DNA of 50,042 nucleotides from Planctomycetota bacterium (GTDB lineage: Bacteria; Planctomycetota; UBA1135; GCA-002686595): assembly GCA_029259605.1 (NCBI GenBank), contig JAJDEV010000130.1, positions 1 through 50,042 of the forward strand. The letters are read 5' to 3'. Positions 15,770 through 24,598 of the stretch are shown in pieces; within the stretch, counting starts at the first letter, position 1, and every line of letters starts with the position of its first letter. The translations under genes and the position numbers were made by a program. Below the pieces are notes generated by a model. The model did no database searches. It had not been told where the DNA came from and worked only from the letters and a program-made list of their open reading frames with translations.

Positions 15770-17127
15770 CAGTGATCGTCGTGGACGCTCCCATCGGCGT
15801 GAACGTGGCCGCCCTGCTCGGCTTCGCTCGAGCTTCCCGACGCGAGCTTCAGCTCGTACACGCCGTCGAGCACGACCTCGTCGCCGCGCATGAGCCCGCT
15901 TCGAATCTCGATCCAGCGACCGTCGCTGATCCCGAGGTCGGCCGTGACGCGAATCACCGTGTTCGGCGCCTTCGGATCGCGCCGGAAGAAGACGTGCTCG
16001 AGTCCGTCCTGCACGACCGCCGAGCGCGGGATCGCGAGCGCGACGTCCGCGGTCTCGTCCGTCACGACCTCGAGGAAAGCCGAGACGCCGTGCCGCACCC
16101 AGTCGGCCGTCTCGAGCGGCATTGCGAGCAGCGAGAGCGTCCGCTCGTCGGGGTGCGCCTCGAGCCCGACCGACAACGTCGCCGCGATGCCCGACTCGAT
16201 CGCGTGGTCGAGCGTCTGCGGCGGAACGATGCGCGCCGTGGACACGCGCGCGAGGCGCGGCAGGTCGGCCTGCAGCGCGAGGGCGCGGAAGCGCACGTCG
16301 GTCGCGTCGACGGTCGAGAGGACGAGGCCGGGCGACTCGACGAACGCACCGTCGGTGACGGCCGCGATCTCGACGACGCCGTCGTCCATCGCGCGCACCT
16401 CCATCCACTCGAGCGCCAGGTACTTCGGCACGGGCGTGCCCGTGTCACCGGGCACGATCTCCTCGAGCTCGTGCTCCGGAATGCCCGCCATCGTCGACGC
16501 GCGGTGCAAGCCGTGGTGGCGCGCCCGCTCGGCGCTCGCGAGCCTCGACTCGGCCAGGCGCTGCACCGCCGCGAGCCGCGGCAAACTGGCCTCGAGCTCG
16601 ACCACACGCGCGTCGAGCTCGGCGTCCTTGACCCCGACCTCGCCGAGCCCCGACGTGCGATCGCGGAGCGCCTCGAGCAGCGCGTTCGCTTCGGCGAGCG
16701 TCGCGTTGGCGACCTCGATCTCGGCGCGCGCCGTGTCGATCGCCTGCTCGCCGTCGAGGATCTCGTGCACGAGCTCCTGCCACGCGGACGACTGCAAGCG
16801 ATACAGAACGTCGCCGGCTTCCACCGCGTCGTACTGATCGACGAGGAGCTCGACCGTTCCGGACAGCGCGAGGCGGTACTCGCGGCGGGCTCGCGGGCGC
16901 AGCTCGAACGCGCCCGGCACGCGCAGCGTCTGCGCGACGCGGCGCGCCTCCACCGGCGCGAACGTGATGCCGAGGTTCGCGCGCACGACGGCGGGAATCT
17001 CGATGCGGTTCGTCGCTGCGTCGCTCGGCGCCACGGCCGTCGGGGGCGGCGCCGGTTCCTCCGCGCCGCTGGAACACGACGCGCACCCGGCGAGCGTCAC
17101 GAGCAGTGTGATCTGTCGCTTCTTCAT
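15769..17127 (-). CDS. RND efflux periplasmic adaptor (CusB/CzcB-like)
   Basis: A 452-residue membrane-fusion protein. The signal peptide ends in a lipobox (LAGC, Cys15). Then come the lipoyl/barrel parts (GTVELLVDQYDAVEAGDVLY), a long helical hairpin (about 125-215, EILDGEQAIDTARAEIEVAN and following), and the second barrel and membrane-proximal parts (DGVVEIAAVTDGAFVESPG; RSGLMRGDEVVLDGVYELK). The C-terminus is His/Asp-rich (GGHVHADGSVHDDH), a probable metal-binding tail. It overlaps the outer-membrane-factor gene by four bases and the pump gene by one base, so all three are coupled in one operon. Confidence 0.92.
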   Translation of the reverse strand: MKKRQITLLVTLAGCASCSSGAEEPAPPPTAVAPSDAATNRIEIPAVVRANLGITFAPVEARRVAQTLRVPGAFELRPRARREYRLALSGTVELLVDQYDAVEAGDVLYRLQSSAWQELVHEILDGEQAIDTARAEIEVANATLAEANALLEALRDRTSGLGEVGVKDAELDARVVELEASLPRLAAVQRLAESRLASAERARHHGLHRASTMAGIPEHELEEIVPGDTGTPVPKYLALEWMEVRAMDDGVVEIAAVTDGAFVESPGLVLSTVDATDVRFRALALQADLPRLARVSTARIVPPQTLDHAIESGIAATLSVGLEAHPDERTLSLLAMPLETADWVRHGVSAFLEVVTDETADVALAIPRSAVVQDGLEHVFFRRDPKAPNTVIRVTADLGISDGRWIEIRSGLMRGDEVVLDGVYELKLASGSSSEAEQGGHVHADGSVHDDH

Positions 17128-18539
17128 CTAGCTTCCTCTTCCGTCTCGAACGTGGGTCCCGCCAAGTAGTCCAGCTCCGCGCGCACGAGCGCCGCGGCAA
17201 CGCGCGTCTTCAGCCAATCGAGCTTCGCGGCATGCGCGCGCGTCAGGCTCTCGAGAACGACCAGGCTGTTGCCTTCGCCGAGCTCGAAGAGCGCGAGCGC
17301 GTCTTCGATCTGCGCCCCGATCAACGGGACGAGGTCGACCTCCAGCGCCGTCTGCTCCTCGTCGAGAAAACGCGCGCGCGCCTGCGCCGTGGCCCAACGG
17401 CTGACGAGCGCCTCGTAGTGCGATTCGTAGACCGCGCGTGCGATCTCGCGCTTCGAACGCGCGGCGGCGATCCCGCGGCGGTTCGCGTTCCACAGCGGAA
17501 GCGGAACGCCGGCGAGCAACCCGAAGCGCGACTGCCCGGCGTCGCTCTCGAAGAGCGGCCCGAGCTCGAGTTCGGGACCTTGCTCGGCGATCTCGAGCTC
17601 GAGCGCCGCCTCGGCCGCCGCGTACGCGTCGCTCAACCGCACGAGCGACGGATGCTCGGCGACGACCTCGCGTCCATCCACGTCGGCCGCAATCGGACGC
17701 GGCGATTCTTCGGCGAGCGAGACGTCGAACGCGACCGGGGCGTCGGGCGCCAGTCCGAGCACCGCCCGCAGGGCGAAGTCGGCCGCCGCGCGCTCGCCGC
17801 GCAAGCGCCGGTGTTCCCCCTCGAGCCGCGCGCGTTCGATGCGGAACAGCGCCGCCTCGGTGCGCTCGAGCTCCCCCGCCTCGGCCAGCCGGCGCGCACG
17901 CTCGGCCATCGGAGTGAGCGTGTCGATCAACTGCTGCGTCGCAGTGAGGCGCAGCTCGATCGCCGCGCGCTCGATCCACTTGCGACGCGCCGTGTGCAGC
18001 ACCTCCCACTCCTTCGCGCGGACCGCCTGCTCGCTCGCGCGCACCTCGGCGCGCGCCACGCCGCGCTCGGCCGCGCGCCGACCGGACAGCGGCAACGAGA
18101 AGGCGATGCCCGTCGTCAGGACCCAGCGGTCGGGAACGCTCTCGGAGATGCGCAAGGCGTCGACCGAAAGCTTCGGATCCGCGAGGCGCCCGGCGACGAC
18201 CTCCTCCGCAACGGCGCCGGCGTGCTCGAGGCGCGCGATGCGCAGGGACGCGTTGAAGACGAGCGCGAGGAGCCGCGTCTCCGCCCAGCTCAATCCGTCC
18301 GTCGCGTCGAACGCCCCGGGCGGCAACGCCTCGGCGCCCCCCGCGATGCGTTGCGCGAGGTCGTCGAACGATGCGGTGTCGAGCGCGCGCGCGCGCCAGG
18401 CGGCGTCGTGCGCGTCGAGATCGAGCCGCTGCGGCTCATAGGTTTGGCAGCTCGTCAGGATCGCGGTCGCGATCCCGGTCGCGATCCATCTCGCGACCCG
18501 TGCACTCGGGTTGTCGTCACTGTTCGGGACGGTTCTCAC
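17124..18539 (-). CDS. Outer-membrane efflux factor (TolC/CusC family)
   Basis: A 471-residue lipoprotein from the GTG at 18539; a longer frame reaches 18602, but only the shorter form puts the signal peptide at the N-terminus (lipobox LTSC). The rest is alpha-helical with the duplicated layout of TolC-like proteins (LRIARLEHAGAVAEEVVAGRL; ELDYLAG near the end) and short beta segments such as LPLSGRRAAERGV. It would form the outer-membrane channel of the pump encoded downstream. Its end overlaps the adaptor gene by four bases (ATGA). Confidence 0.9.
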   Translation of the reverse strand: MRTVPNSDDNPSARVARWIATGIATAILTSCQTYEPQRLDLDAHDAAWRARALDTASFDDLAQRIAGGAEALPPGAFDATDGLSWAETRLLALVFNASLRIARLEHAGAVAEEVVAGRLADPKLSVDALRISESVPDRWVLTTGIAFSLPLSGRRAAERGVARAEVRASEQAVRAKEWEVLHTARRKWIERAAIELRLTATQQLIDTLTPMAERARRLAEAGELERTEAALFRIERARLEGEHRRLRGERAAADFALRAVLGLAPDAPVAFDVSLAEESPRPIAADVDGREVVAEHPSLVRLSDAYAAAEAALELEIAEQGPELELGPLFESDAGQSRFGLLAGVPLPLWNANRRGIAAARSKREIARAVYESHYEALVSRWATAQARARFLDEEQTALEVDLVPLIGAQIEDALALFELGEGNSLVVLESLTRAHAAKLDWLKTRVAAALVRAELDYLAGPTFETEEEAR

Positions 18540-18646
18540 ACCACGGTCCTCCGGCGTCTGATTCGAAACGTGCCCCGTCGCTCGGCGAACGACGGGAGCC
18601 ACGACGTTCGCCGGGCACGTCGTGCACCGAACGAAGTCGACGAGAA

Positions 18647-19102
18647 TCAGGCCGTGGCAGGCGGCGCGCGGGACCCGCAGGGGCCGCGCAGAGGCGGAGC
18701 GTAGGGCTCCTGCGCGCCGATCGCGGGGCGCGCGAGACGCGGGACGTCCACCGGACGCGCGCTCGGCACATCCGCGGCGACCAAGCCCGCGTTCGGGACG
18801 ACGAAGCTCGGAAGCTCCGGCTCGTCGTGTTCGGAGTGATCGTCAGCGGAGTGCCGCTCGTGATCCTGCAACGCACGCTGCTCGGCCGAAGCGCCTCGCT
18901 CGTGCTCGTCGTGACTGTGCCTGTGCCCGTGCGGACGCTCGACGTGGAAGCTGAGCTCGCTCGCTTCCTCCGTGACGACGCAGTGCTCGTAGACGGCGAG
19001 GTGCAGCGGCACGAGGAACGTCTGGAACGCGAATGCGGCGCAGCACAACCACGCGAGGACTCGCCGCCCCGTTCGTGATTGCATCGTGCTCGCGTTCTTC
19101 AT
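18647..19102 (-). CDS. His-rich membrane-anchored or exported protein
   Basis: About 151 residues from the ATG at 19102 (MKNAS); an ATG 18 bases further in is possible. One hydrophobic segment (VLAWLCCAAFAFQTFLVPLH) serves as signal or anchor and contains two cysteines. It is followed by a strongly His/Asp/Glu-rich stretch (RPHGHRHSHDEHER, DHERHSADDHSEHDE) and a proline-rich tail. It lies about 110 bases upstream of the outer-membrane factor on the same strand and so heads the efflux cluster. A metal-binding chaperone or sensor role fits the composition and location. No family recognised. Confidence 0.72.
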   Translation of the reverse strand: MKNASTMQSRTGRRVLAWLCCAAFAFQTFLVPLHLAVYEHCVVTEEASELSFHVERPHGHRHSHDEHERGASAEQRALQDHERHSADDHSEHDEPELPSFVVPNAGLVAADVPSARPVDVPRLARPAIGAQEPYAPPLRGPCGSRAPPATA

Positions 19103-19296
19103 TCGGACCTGCCGCTCGGTCACCGAGCCTAGCCTGCGGCGCGCGGCTTCAACAAGGAATTGCCTGAGCGCAGGCCGTGACACACCACGGCTCCGGGGTT
19201 CCATCGGCACGCACGGCCCAGGAACCGTGGCGCAAGCGGGTCAATCTGGTCGTCAAAGCGCGCCGCCAACGCGCGGGCGGTTGGCCGCGTGCCCGT

Positions 19297-19302
19297 TAGA
19301 CT
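19297..19302 (+). promoter_or_regulatory. -10-like hexamer just upstream of start
   Basis: TAGACT ends seven bases before the ATG at 19310, the same spacing as at 5698. No ribosome-binding site intervenes, suggesting a leaderless transcript. The remaining part of the 19103-19309 gap shows nothing else I can name. Confidence 0.4.
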
Positions 19303-19309
19303 CCGGCGC

Positions 19310-20821
19310 ATGAAATCCCTCGCCCGATGCATCGCCTCGCTCCTCGGCCTCCTCCTCGTCGCCTCGCTCGCCGCTGGTCAAGACACCGGATGCTTCCGCG
19401 TCCGCTTCGACGAAGCGACGTTCACGTCCGACTTCAGCGGCGACGTCCTCGTCGCCTTCGCACACTCGGGCGAGCCGCGCGAAGCGATGCACGCCTGGTT
19501 CGGCGCGCCGCCCGTCATGCGCTTCACGGCACGCGACGTCGCGGGCGGCGACGCGCTCGAGCTGACGCATGCGGAAGCAGGGGCGACCTACCCGTTCGAC
19601 TGGTCGACGGTCGAGACCGGCGCGTGGAGCGTGCAAGCCGTCGCGCGCCTCAGCCGCACCGGGCGTCGCGCAGGACTCGACGCGGGTGACGTGTTCAGCG
19701 ACGTGCTCTCTGTCGACTATGCGCCCGGCGCGGATGGCGTCGTCGAGCTCGTGCTGAACCACGTCGTCAAGGCCGCGCCCTTCGAAGAGACGGATCGCGT
19801 GCGCCTGTTCGAGTTCGTCAGCCCGGCGCTCTCCGAGTTCCACGGCTTCGACTACACGATGCAGGCCGGCGTTCTACTTCCACGCACCTACGGCGACCGC
19901 GAGACGTACCCCGTTCTGTACAGCGTGACGGGCTTCGGCGGCACGCACGAGGACATCTACGGATGGCAGGGTCGCATCCCCGAGGGCAGCGCACTCGACG
20001 AGTGCATTATCGTCATCCCCGACGCGACCAACCGCTACGGACACTCGGTGTTCTGCGACTCCGCGAGCATCGGACCGTGGGGCGAGGCGCTCGTGCGCGA
20101 ACTCATCCCCGCGCTCGAGGACGAGTACGGCGGCGTGGGTGCGGAGCAGCGCTACGTCACCGGCGTGAGCTCGGGCGGCTGGTCGTCGTTGTGGTTGCAG
20201 GTCGCGTACCCGAACGACTTCGCCGGTTGCTGGAGCCACGTCCCGGACCCGATCGATTTCCACGACGTCCAGCAGATCAATCTCTACGAGCCGAACGCCG
20301 ACGGTACGCCGCGCAACATGTACGTCGACGAGAACGGCGAACCGCGCCCCGTCGCTCGGCGGAACGGCGAAGTCCTCCTGACCTACGAGGAGTTCACCCG
20401 TCGCGAGCACGTGCTCAACCCCGGCGGACAGATCCGCTCGTTCGAAGCGACCTTCAGCCCGCCGAACGACGACGGAACACCCCGGCGCGTGTTCGACATC
20501 GAGACCGGCGAGATCGATCACGACGCGGCGCAGGCATGGCGCAAGTACGACATCTCGAACCTCCTGCTGACGCGCTGGGACGAGCTGCGCGAGCCGCTCG
20601 CGGGCAAGGTGCACGTCTACGCCGGCGAGGTGGACACGTTCTACCTCGAGGGCGCGGTCGAGCGCTTCATCGTCAAGGCGCGCGAAACGGGGATCCTCGA
20701 CGAGATGGTCGTCGAGGTGATCCCCGGCATGACGCACTCGCTCCACCAGCCCGGGCACGAGGCGATGGCGCGGACCATCGCCGAGCGCCAAGCGCAGCTC
20801 GGCGGCGACGCTCCGCAGTAG
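19310..20821 (+). CDS. Exported esterase-like alpha/beta hydrolase
   Basis: A 503-residue protein with a signal peptide (cleavage after SLAAG, near 22). The first 200 residues look like a beta-rich domain. The hydrolase domain starts near TYGDRETYPVLYSVTGFGG and has the nucleophile elbow GVSSGGW (serine near 290), an aspartate region (HVYAGEVDTFYL) and a catalytic-His candidate in GMTHSLHQPGHE. This layout matches the putative-esterase (esterase D / feruloyl-esterase-like) family. It acts outside the cytoplasm; the substrate is unknown. It is convergent with a second exported hydrolase. Confidence 0.85.
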   Translation: MKSLARCIASLLGLLLVASLAAGQDTGCFRVRFDEATFTSDFSGDVLVAFAHSGEPREAMHAWFGAPPVMRFTARDVAGGDALELTHAEAGATYPFDWSTVETGAWSVQAVARLSRTGRRAGLDAGDVFSDVLSVDYAPGADGVVELVLNHVVKAAPFEETDRVRLFEFVSPALSEFHGFDYTMQAGVLLPRTYGDRETYPVLYSVTGFGGTHEDIYGWQGRIPEGSALDECIIVIPDATNRYGHSVFCDSASIGPWGEALVRELIPALEDEYGGVGAEQRYVTGVSSGGWSSLWLQVAYPNDFAGCWSHVPDPIDFHDVQQINLYEPNADGTPRNMYVDENGEPRPVARRNGEVLLTYEEFTRREHVLNPGGQIRSFEATFSPPNDDGTPRRVFDIETGEIDHDAAQAWRKYDISNLLLTRWDELREPLAGKVHVYAGEVDTFYLEGAVERFIVKARETGILDEMVVEVIPGMTHSLHQPGHEAMARTIAERQAQLGGDAPQ

Positions 20822-20839
20822 CGATCGACGGCTGGCGCG

Positions 20840-22435
20840 TCAGTCGCCGAGCGCATCGCGTGCCGCGGCCACGCCCTCGTCCCCTGGCGCGAGCAGCTCG
20901 GCGGCTTCGAGCACGGCGCGCCGGAACGGGATCCGCCGCGGGGTCGTGTACCAGCCGCTGATGGTCACCATCGAGCGCGCCATCGTCGGCCGGATCGTGC
21001 GGTACGCACGGGCGAGCTCGCGCGCGCGCTCGCTGTCGCCGGCGAACACGGACTCCATCATCAGACCGAAAGAGACGTTCGGGCCGAAGATCGGCGCGTC
21101 GGGATGCGCGGCGAAGAGCGCGAGCATCCGGTCCGCGGCTTCGCTCGGATCGAGCGCGTTCAAATAGCCGCGCAGCTGCCGAGGTGTCGGCGGAATTCCC
21201 GGCTGCGGCGCGTAGACCGGCGGTACGGAGACGCCGCGTGGAACGTGCACGAGGTTCGGATCCGGTCCGCCGAGCGGAGTCGAGCTCCACCGCTCTCGCA
21301 CGCCTTCGAAGGCCGCCGCGTCGTCGGCGAGGGCGCTCGTGAAGAAGGCGCGGATCGCGCGGCACAGCTCGTCGTATTCGTAGCGCGCGACGCGCGCGTC
21401 CTCGTCGGATCCGGTCGACTCGAGCAGGAGCACGCCCTGGCTGATGAAGTCGTTGTGCCCGAGCGCGTCGAGCGTGAGGTAGTCGCGCTCGGCGTGGACG
21501 AGGCCGTCCATCAGGACGAAGCTCGCCTCGGCGTTGGCCGTCACGAGCATCGGCGTCGACATCGCATCGATGCGCTCGAGCGCGCGCGTCGGAAACTCCC
21601 AGCGCGGGTCGGACAGGCCGTGCGCATCCTGGGTCGTATCGAGCAGGACGATCGCATCGACGACGGACGCGGGCTCGGCCCGATAGCGCACGGTCGTGTG
21701 CGCTCCGCCCGAATGCCCCGCCATCCCGACGCGCATCGCATCCGCCGTTGGCACGCGGCTCGCCACCGAACGCACGAGCACGTCGAGGTCGCGCAGGGAA
21801 CCCTCGAATGCGTCGATGTTGAACGAGGACCCGTCCCCCTTCGGAAAGGCGCTGCCCGCGACGACGAACCCGTGGCTCGCGAGGAACTCGCACAGCACCG
21901 AGTTGTCCTCGAACGACGAGCCGTAGCCCGAGTGGTACAGGACGAGCGGAAACGTTCCCGCGGCCGGCGGCGCATCGCGAACGCAGGCGGTGGCTGTCGC
22001 GAGCAACGCGTCGAAGCGCGCACGGCCGCCGGCGTCTTGCGAGTCCGGCACCCAACCGACCGTGTACTCCGCGGCAACGTCTCTCGCGTACGACGCGAGC
22101 GCCGACGAATAGGCGCCGACGCCACGCTCGTCGGATTCGATCTCGAAGTACTCGGCGTACTCCATCGCCTCCGCGTCATCCGCGCGTGTCGCGGGGAACC
22201 ACACGTTGACGAGCACCGGGCGCGCCGCGGGGCCGTACTTCCCGCCGCCATCGAGCGTCATCGCGTAGCGTCGCGCGTCGTCGAACGCCCACCACGACCG
22301 ATATCCGACCGCGTGCGCGCCGGGCTCGAGCGAGCCCCAGAGCCGCGGACCGACGTTCGCTTCCTGCGCGGCGCTCGGTGTCGGTGCGAGGAGAGCGACG
22401 AGCACGAGAACACGCATCGGATTCGCGAGCTGCAT
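20840..22435 (-). CDS. Exported alpha/beta hydrolase (dienelactone/PAF-AH-like)
   Basis: A 531-residue protein with signal peptide MRVLVLVALLAPTPSAAQ shortly after the start. Hydrolase signatures: FPLVLYHSGYGSS (oxyanion region), the nucleophile elbow GMAGHSGGAHT and VDAIVLLDTT. The shape is like dienelactone hydrolases or platelet-activating-factor acetylhydrolases. The C-terminal 130 residues look helical and repeat-like (PRQLRGYLNALDPSEAADRM). I chose the ATG at 22435 over the GTG at 22444 because TAGCGT (22443-22448, read on this strand) lies exactly seven bases before it. Substrate unknown. Confidence 0.82.
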   Translation of the reverse strand: MQLANPMRVLVLVALLAPTPSAAQEANVGPRLWGSLEPGAHAVGYRSWWAFDDARRYAMTLDGGGKYGPAARPVLVNVWFPATRADDAEAMEYAEYFEIESDERGVGAYSSALASYARDVAAEYTVGWVPDSQDAGGRARFDALLATATACVRDAPPAAGTFPLVLYHSGYGSSFEDNSVLCEFLASHGFVVAGSAFPKGDGSSFNIDAFEGSLRDLDVLVRSVASRVPTADAMRVGMAGHSGGAHTTVRYRAEPASVVDAIVLLDTTQDAHGLSDPRWEFPTRALERIDAMSTPMLVTANAEASFVLMDGLVHAERDYLTLDALGHNDFISQGVLLLESTGSDEDARVARYEYDELCRAIRAFFTSALADDAAAFEGVRERWSSTPLGGPDPNLVHVPRGVSVPPVYAPQPGIPPTPRQLRGYLNALDPSEAADRMLALFAAHPDAPIFGPNVSFGLMMESVFAGDSERARELARAYRTIRPTMARSMVTISGWYTTPRRIPFRRAVLEAAELLAPGDEGVAAARDALGD

Positions 22436-22643
22436 CGCATCCACGCTACGGGCGACCGCGACGGACGGTCAAGGAGACGCGGCGCGACGCGTGCGTTTCG
22501 GCGGCGCGTGGATCCACGGGAGCGACGTGCGCGGCTGGTCGATCGGGCTCTCGCTCGCGCCGTAGACGCTTTCGGGAATCCCGGTATCGCGATCGCCCGC
22601 GTTCGCGGATGATGCAGCGACGCGCCCCTCCCCCGAGAACGCC

Positions 22644-23087
22644 ATGAAACACTGCCTCCGCCTGCTCCTCCCCGCGCTCCTCGCCCTGGGACTCGCGACG
22701 AGCGCGTCCGCACAAACGACGGTCGATCTGAACTGGAGTTTGTTCCTGACGAACAACGACGCGACGATCCAGCCCGGCGACACCGTGCGCTGGACGTGGA
22801 CCGACAGCACGCCGCACGACGTGTTCTCGTCCGATGGAGGCTTCACGAGCAGCGCGATCTTCACCGGCATCGGCACGATGTACAGCGTGACGTTCCCCAC
22901 GGCGGGCTCGTACCCCTACCACTGCACCGTGCACGGCGTGGGCAACATGAACGGGACGATCACGGTGGTCGCGGCCGCGCCCGTCCCCGCGCTGAGCTCA
23001 CCGCTCGGCATGGGCATCACGATCGCCATCGCGGGCGCGCTCGTCCTCGTGCTCAGGCGACGCTCGGTCGCCATCGGCACCCGCTGA
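22644..23087 (+). CDS. Type-1 copper (plastocyanin/azurin-like) protein with C-terminal sorting tail
   Basis: A 147-residue cupredoxin. Signal peptide through ASA (residue 23). Copper ligands are all present: His58 (STPHDV), Cys94 and His97 (YPYHCTVHG) and Met102 (GNMNG), as in plastocyanins. Residues 114-140 (VPALSSPLGMGITIA, a hydrophobic span, then RRR) resemble IPTL/PEP-CTERM-type tails: a short proline motif, one membrane helix and a basic end. It is probably an electron carrier anchored at the membrane or delivered to the surface. Upstream, 22436-22643 holds nothing recognisable. Confidence 0.9.
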   Translation: MKHCLRLLLPALLALGLATSASAQTTVDLNWSLFLTNNDATIQPGDTVRWTWTDSTPHDVFSSDGGFTSSAIFTGIGTMYSVTFPTAGSYPYHCTVHGVGNMNGTITVVAAAPVPALSSPLGMGITIAIAGALVLVLRRRSVAIGTR

Positions 23088-23120
23088 GAGTCGACATGCT
23101 GGTACGCCGGCCTGTCGGCG

Positions 23121-23126
23121 TAGGAT
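23121..23126 (+). promoter_or_regulatory. -10-like hexamer near start
   Basis: TAGGAT, the same hexamer as at 5698, ends 11 bases before the ATG at 23138, leaving room for only a very short leader and no ribosome site. Confidence 0.35.
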
Positions 23127-23137
23127 GTCGGTCGCCC

Positions 23138-23359
23138 ATGGACTTCTCCGCCGGCTATCTCCTCACGTCGCTCGTCGTCAGCAGCATCGGCTTGGGCGTG
23201 TTCATCTACGGGAAGAAGCAGGTGCGCATGCCGCAGCTGGTCATCGGCCTCACGCTCATGCTCTTCCCCTACGTCGTCACGGAACCGGTGACGATGGGGA
23301 GCGTGGCCGCGGTGCTGCTCCTGACCCTGCTCTTCGTCGTGCGCTTCCTCGGTTGGTAG
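23138..23359 (+). CDS. Small two- to three-helix membrane protein
   Basis: A 73-residue hydrophobic protein with helices near 7-24 (LLTSLVVSSIGLGVFIYG), 32-48 (LVIGLTLMLFPYVV) and 52-70. The GKKQ between helices 1 and 2 and the FPY in helix 2 match a widespread family of tiny inner-membrane proteins that databases often label amino acid transport protein without experimental support. I would not assign transport from sequence alone. Confidence 0.8.
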   Translation: MDFSAGYLLTSLVVSSIGLGVFIYGKKQVRMPQLVIGLTLMLFPYVVTEPVTMGSVAAVLLLTLLFVVRFLGW

Positions 23360-23431
23360 CCGAGCGAACCGTCGAGCGGATTAATAATCGCGCGCTCAAT
23401 CCGGCGCACGGCCTACCCCGATACCGAGGGG

Positions 23432-24598
23432 ATGATTCAAGCGACTCGACACACGCTGCGCACCGCCGCCACGGTCGTCCTGCTCACGGCGGGATGCGCG
23501 GCGCCAACACCCGACCGACAGTCCGCGCTCGTCGTCGAGCGTCCCACCGATGCAGCATCCGCGGTCGAATGGTATCGGCGAGCCGCGGAGCGAGGTGATG
23601 CCGCCGCGCAGACGGAGCTCGGCCGAATGCACTATCTCGGGGACGGGTTGCCGCGCTCGAACGCCGACGCGGCGCGGTGGTTCCGAGTCGCCGCCGACCA
23701 AGGGCTGGCCGCCGCGGAGAGCAACCTCGGTTTGATGCTCCTGCTCGGTGACGCGCATCCGCGCACCGGCGAGGAGGCGGTCGCGTTCCTCGAACGCGCT
23801 GCGTCGCAGGGACACGCCGCGGCCCAGCGTACGCTCGGCACCGTCTACCTCGAGGGCATCGGCGTCGAGCCGAGCCCCGTCGATGCGGAGCGATACTTCC
23901 GGCGCGCGGCCGAGCAAGGGCACGTCATCGCGCAACGCTCGCTCGGCATCCTGCTGCGCGGTGGACTCGGCGTCGAAGCGGATTCCGCGGCGGCGCTCGA
24001 CTGGCTCGCGCGCGCCGCGCATCGTCAGGACCCGACCGCGCAGTTCACGCTCGGGTGGATGCACCTCGAGGGCGAAGGCGTCGAGCCGAACGCCCGCACG
24101 GCGGCGGAGTGGTTCGAGCGCGCCGCCGACCAGGGCTTTGCCGCGGCTGCTGCGCAGCTCGGAACGATGCGCCTGCGCGGCGAAGGTGTCGAGCGCGACG
24201 ACGAACGTGCCGCTGCGCTGCTCACGCTCGCCGCCGAGCGAGACTTCGTGCTCGCGCAATTCAATCTCGGCCTCCTGTACGCCAAGGGTCGCGGCGTCGA
24301 GCGCGATCTCGAGCGCGCGTCGCAGTGGATGTCGCGCGCTGCGGAACACGGTCTGGTCGCCGCGCAGGAGAAGCTCGCGTCGATGTACGAGCACGGGCGT
24401 GGCGTCGAGCGGGCCCCGGTTGCGGCGTACAAGTGGTACAGCATCGCAGCGCACGCGATCGAAGATGCGACGCGTGCCGACTGCGCGAATCAGCTGCGCG
24501 TCGCGCGCCAGCTGACGCCGAACGAGATCGTACGCGCAGCGGCGCTCGCCACGCACTGGACGCCAACCACGCCCACGCACCGATCGAGTCTCGATTAG
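23432..24598 (+). CDS. Sel1-repeat lipoprotein
   Basis: A 388-residue lipoprotein (lipobox TAGC, near Cys22). About eight Sel1-like TPR repeats run from 40 to 350, each of the form A..W..RAA..G...AQ..LG..Y..G.GV (for example AAEWFERAADQGFAAAAAQL). Sel1 proteins act as envelope scaffolds or signal partners; no enzyme domain is present. A GAGGGG run touches the start codon. The stop TAG overlaps the stop of the convergent TPR lipoprotein (shared TTAG at 24595-24598), so there is no room for a terminator between them. Confidence 0.88.
   Translation: MIQATRHTLRTAATVVLLTAGCAAPTPDRQSALVVERPTDAASAVEWYRRAAERGDAAAQTELGRMHYLGDGLPRSNADAARWFRVAADQGLAAAESNLGLMLLLGDAHPRTGEEAVAFLERAASQGHAAAQRTLGTVYLEGIGVEPSPVDAERYFRRAAEQGHVIAQRSLGILLRGGLGVEADSAAALDWLARAAHRQDPTAQFTLGWMHLEGEGVEPNARTAAEWFERAADQGFAAAAAQLGTMRLRGEGVERDDERAAALLTLAAERDFVLAQFNLGLLYAKGRGVERDLERASQWMSRAAEHGLVAAQEKLASMYEHGRGVERAPVAAYKWYSIAAHAIEDATRADCANQLRVARQLTPNEIVRAAALATHWTPTTPTHRSSLD

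Noticed and set aside
12260..15775. Very long plus-strand frame opposite the RND pump
   Set aside because: Low-complexity charged translation (His/Arg/Asp/Glu), the mirror of the minus-strand pump gene; no domain is visible.
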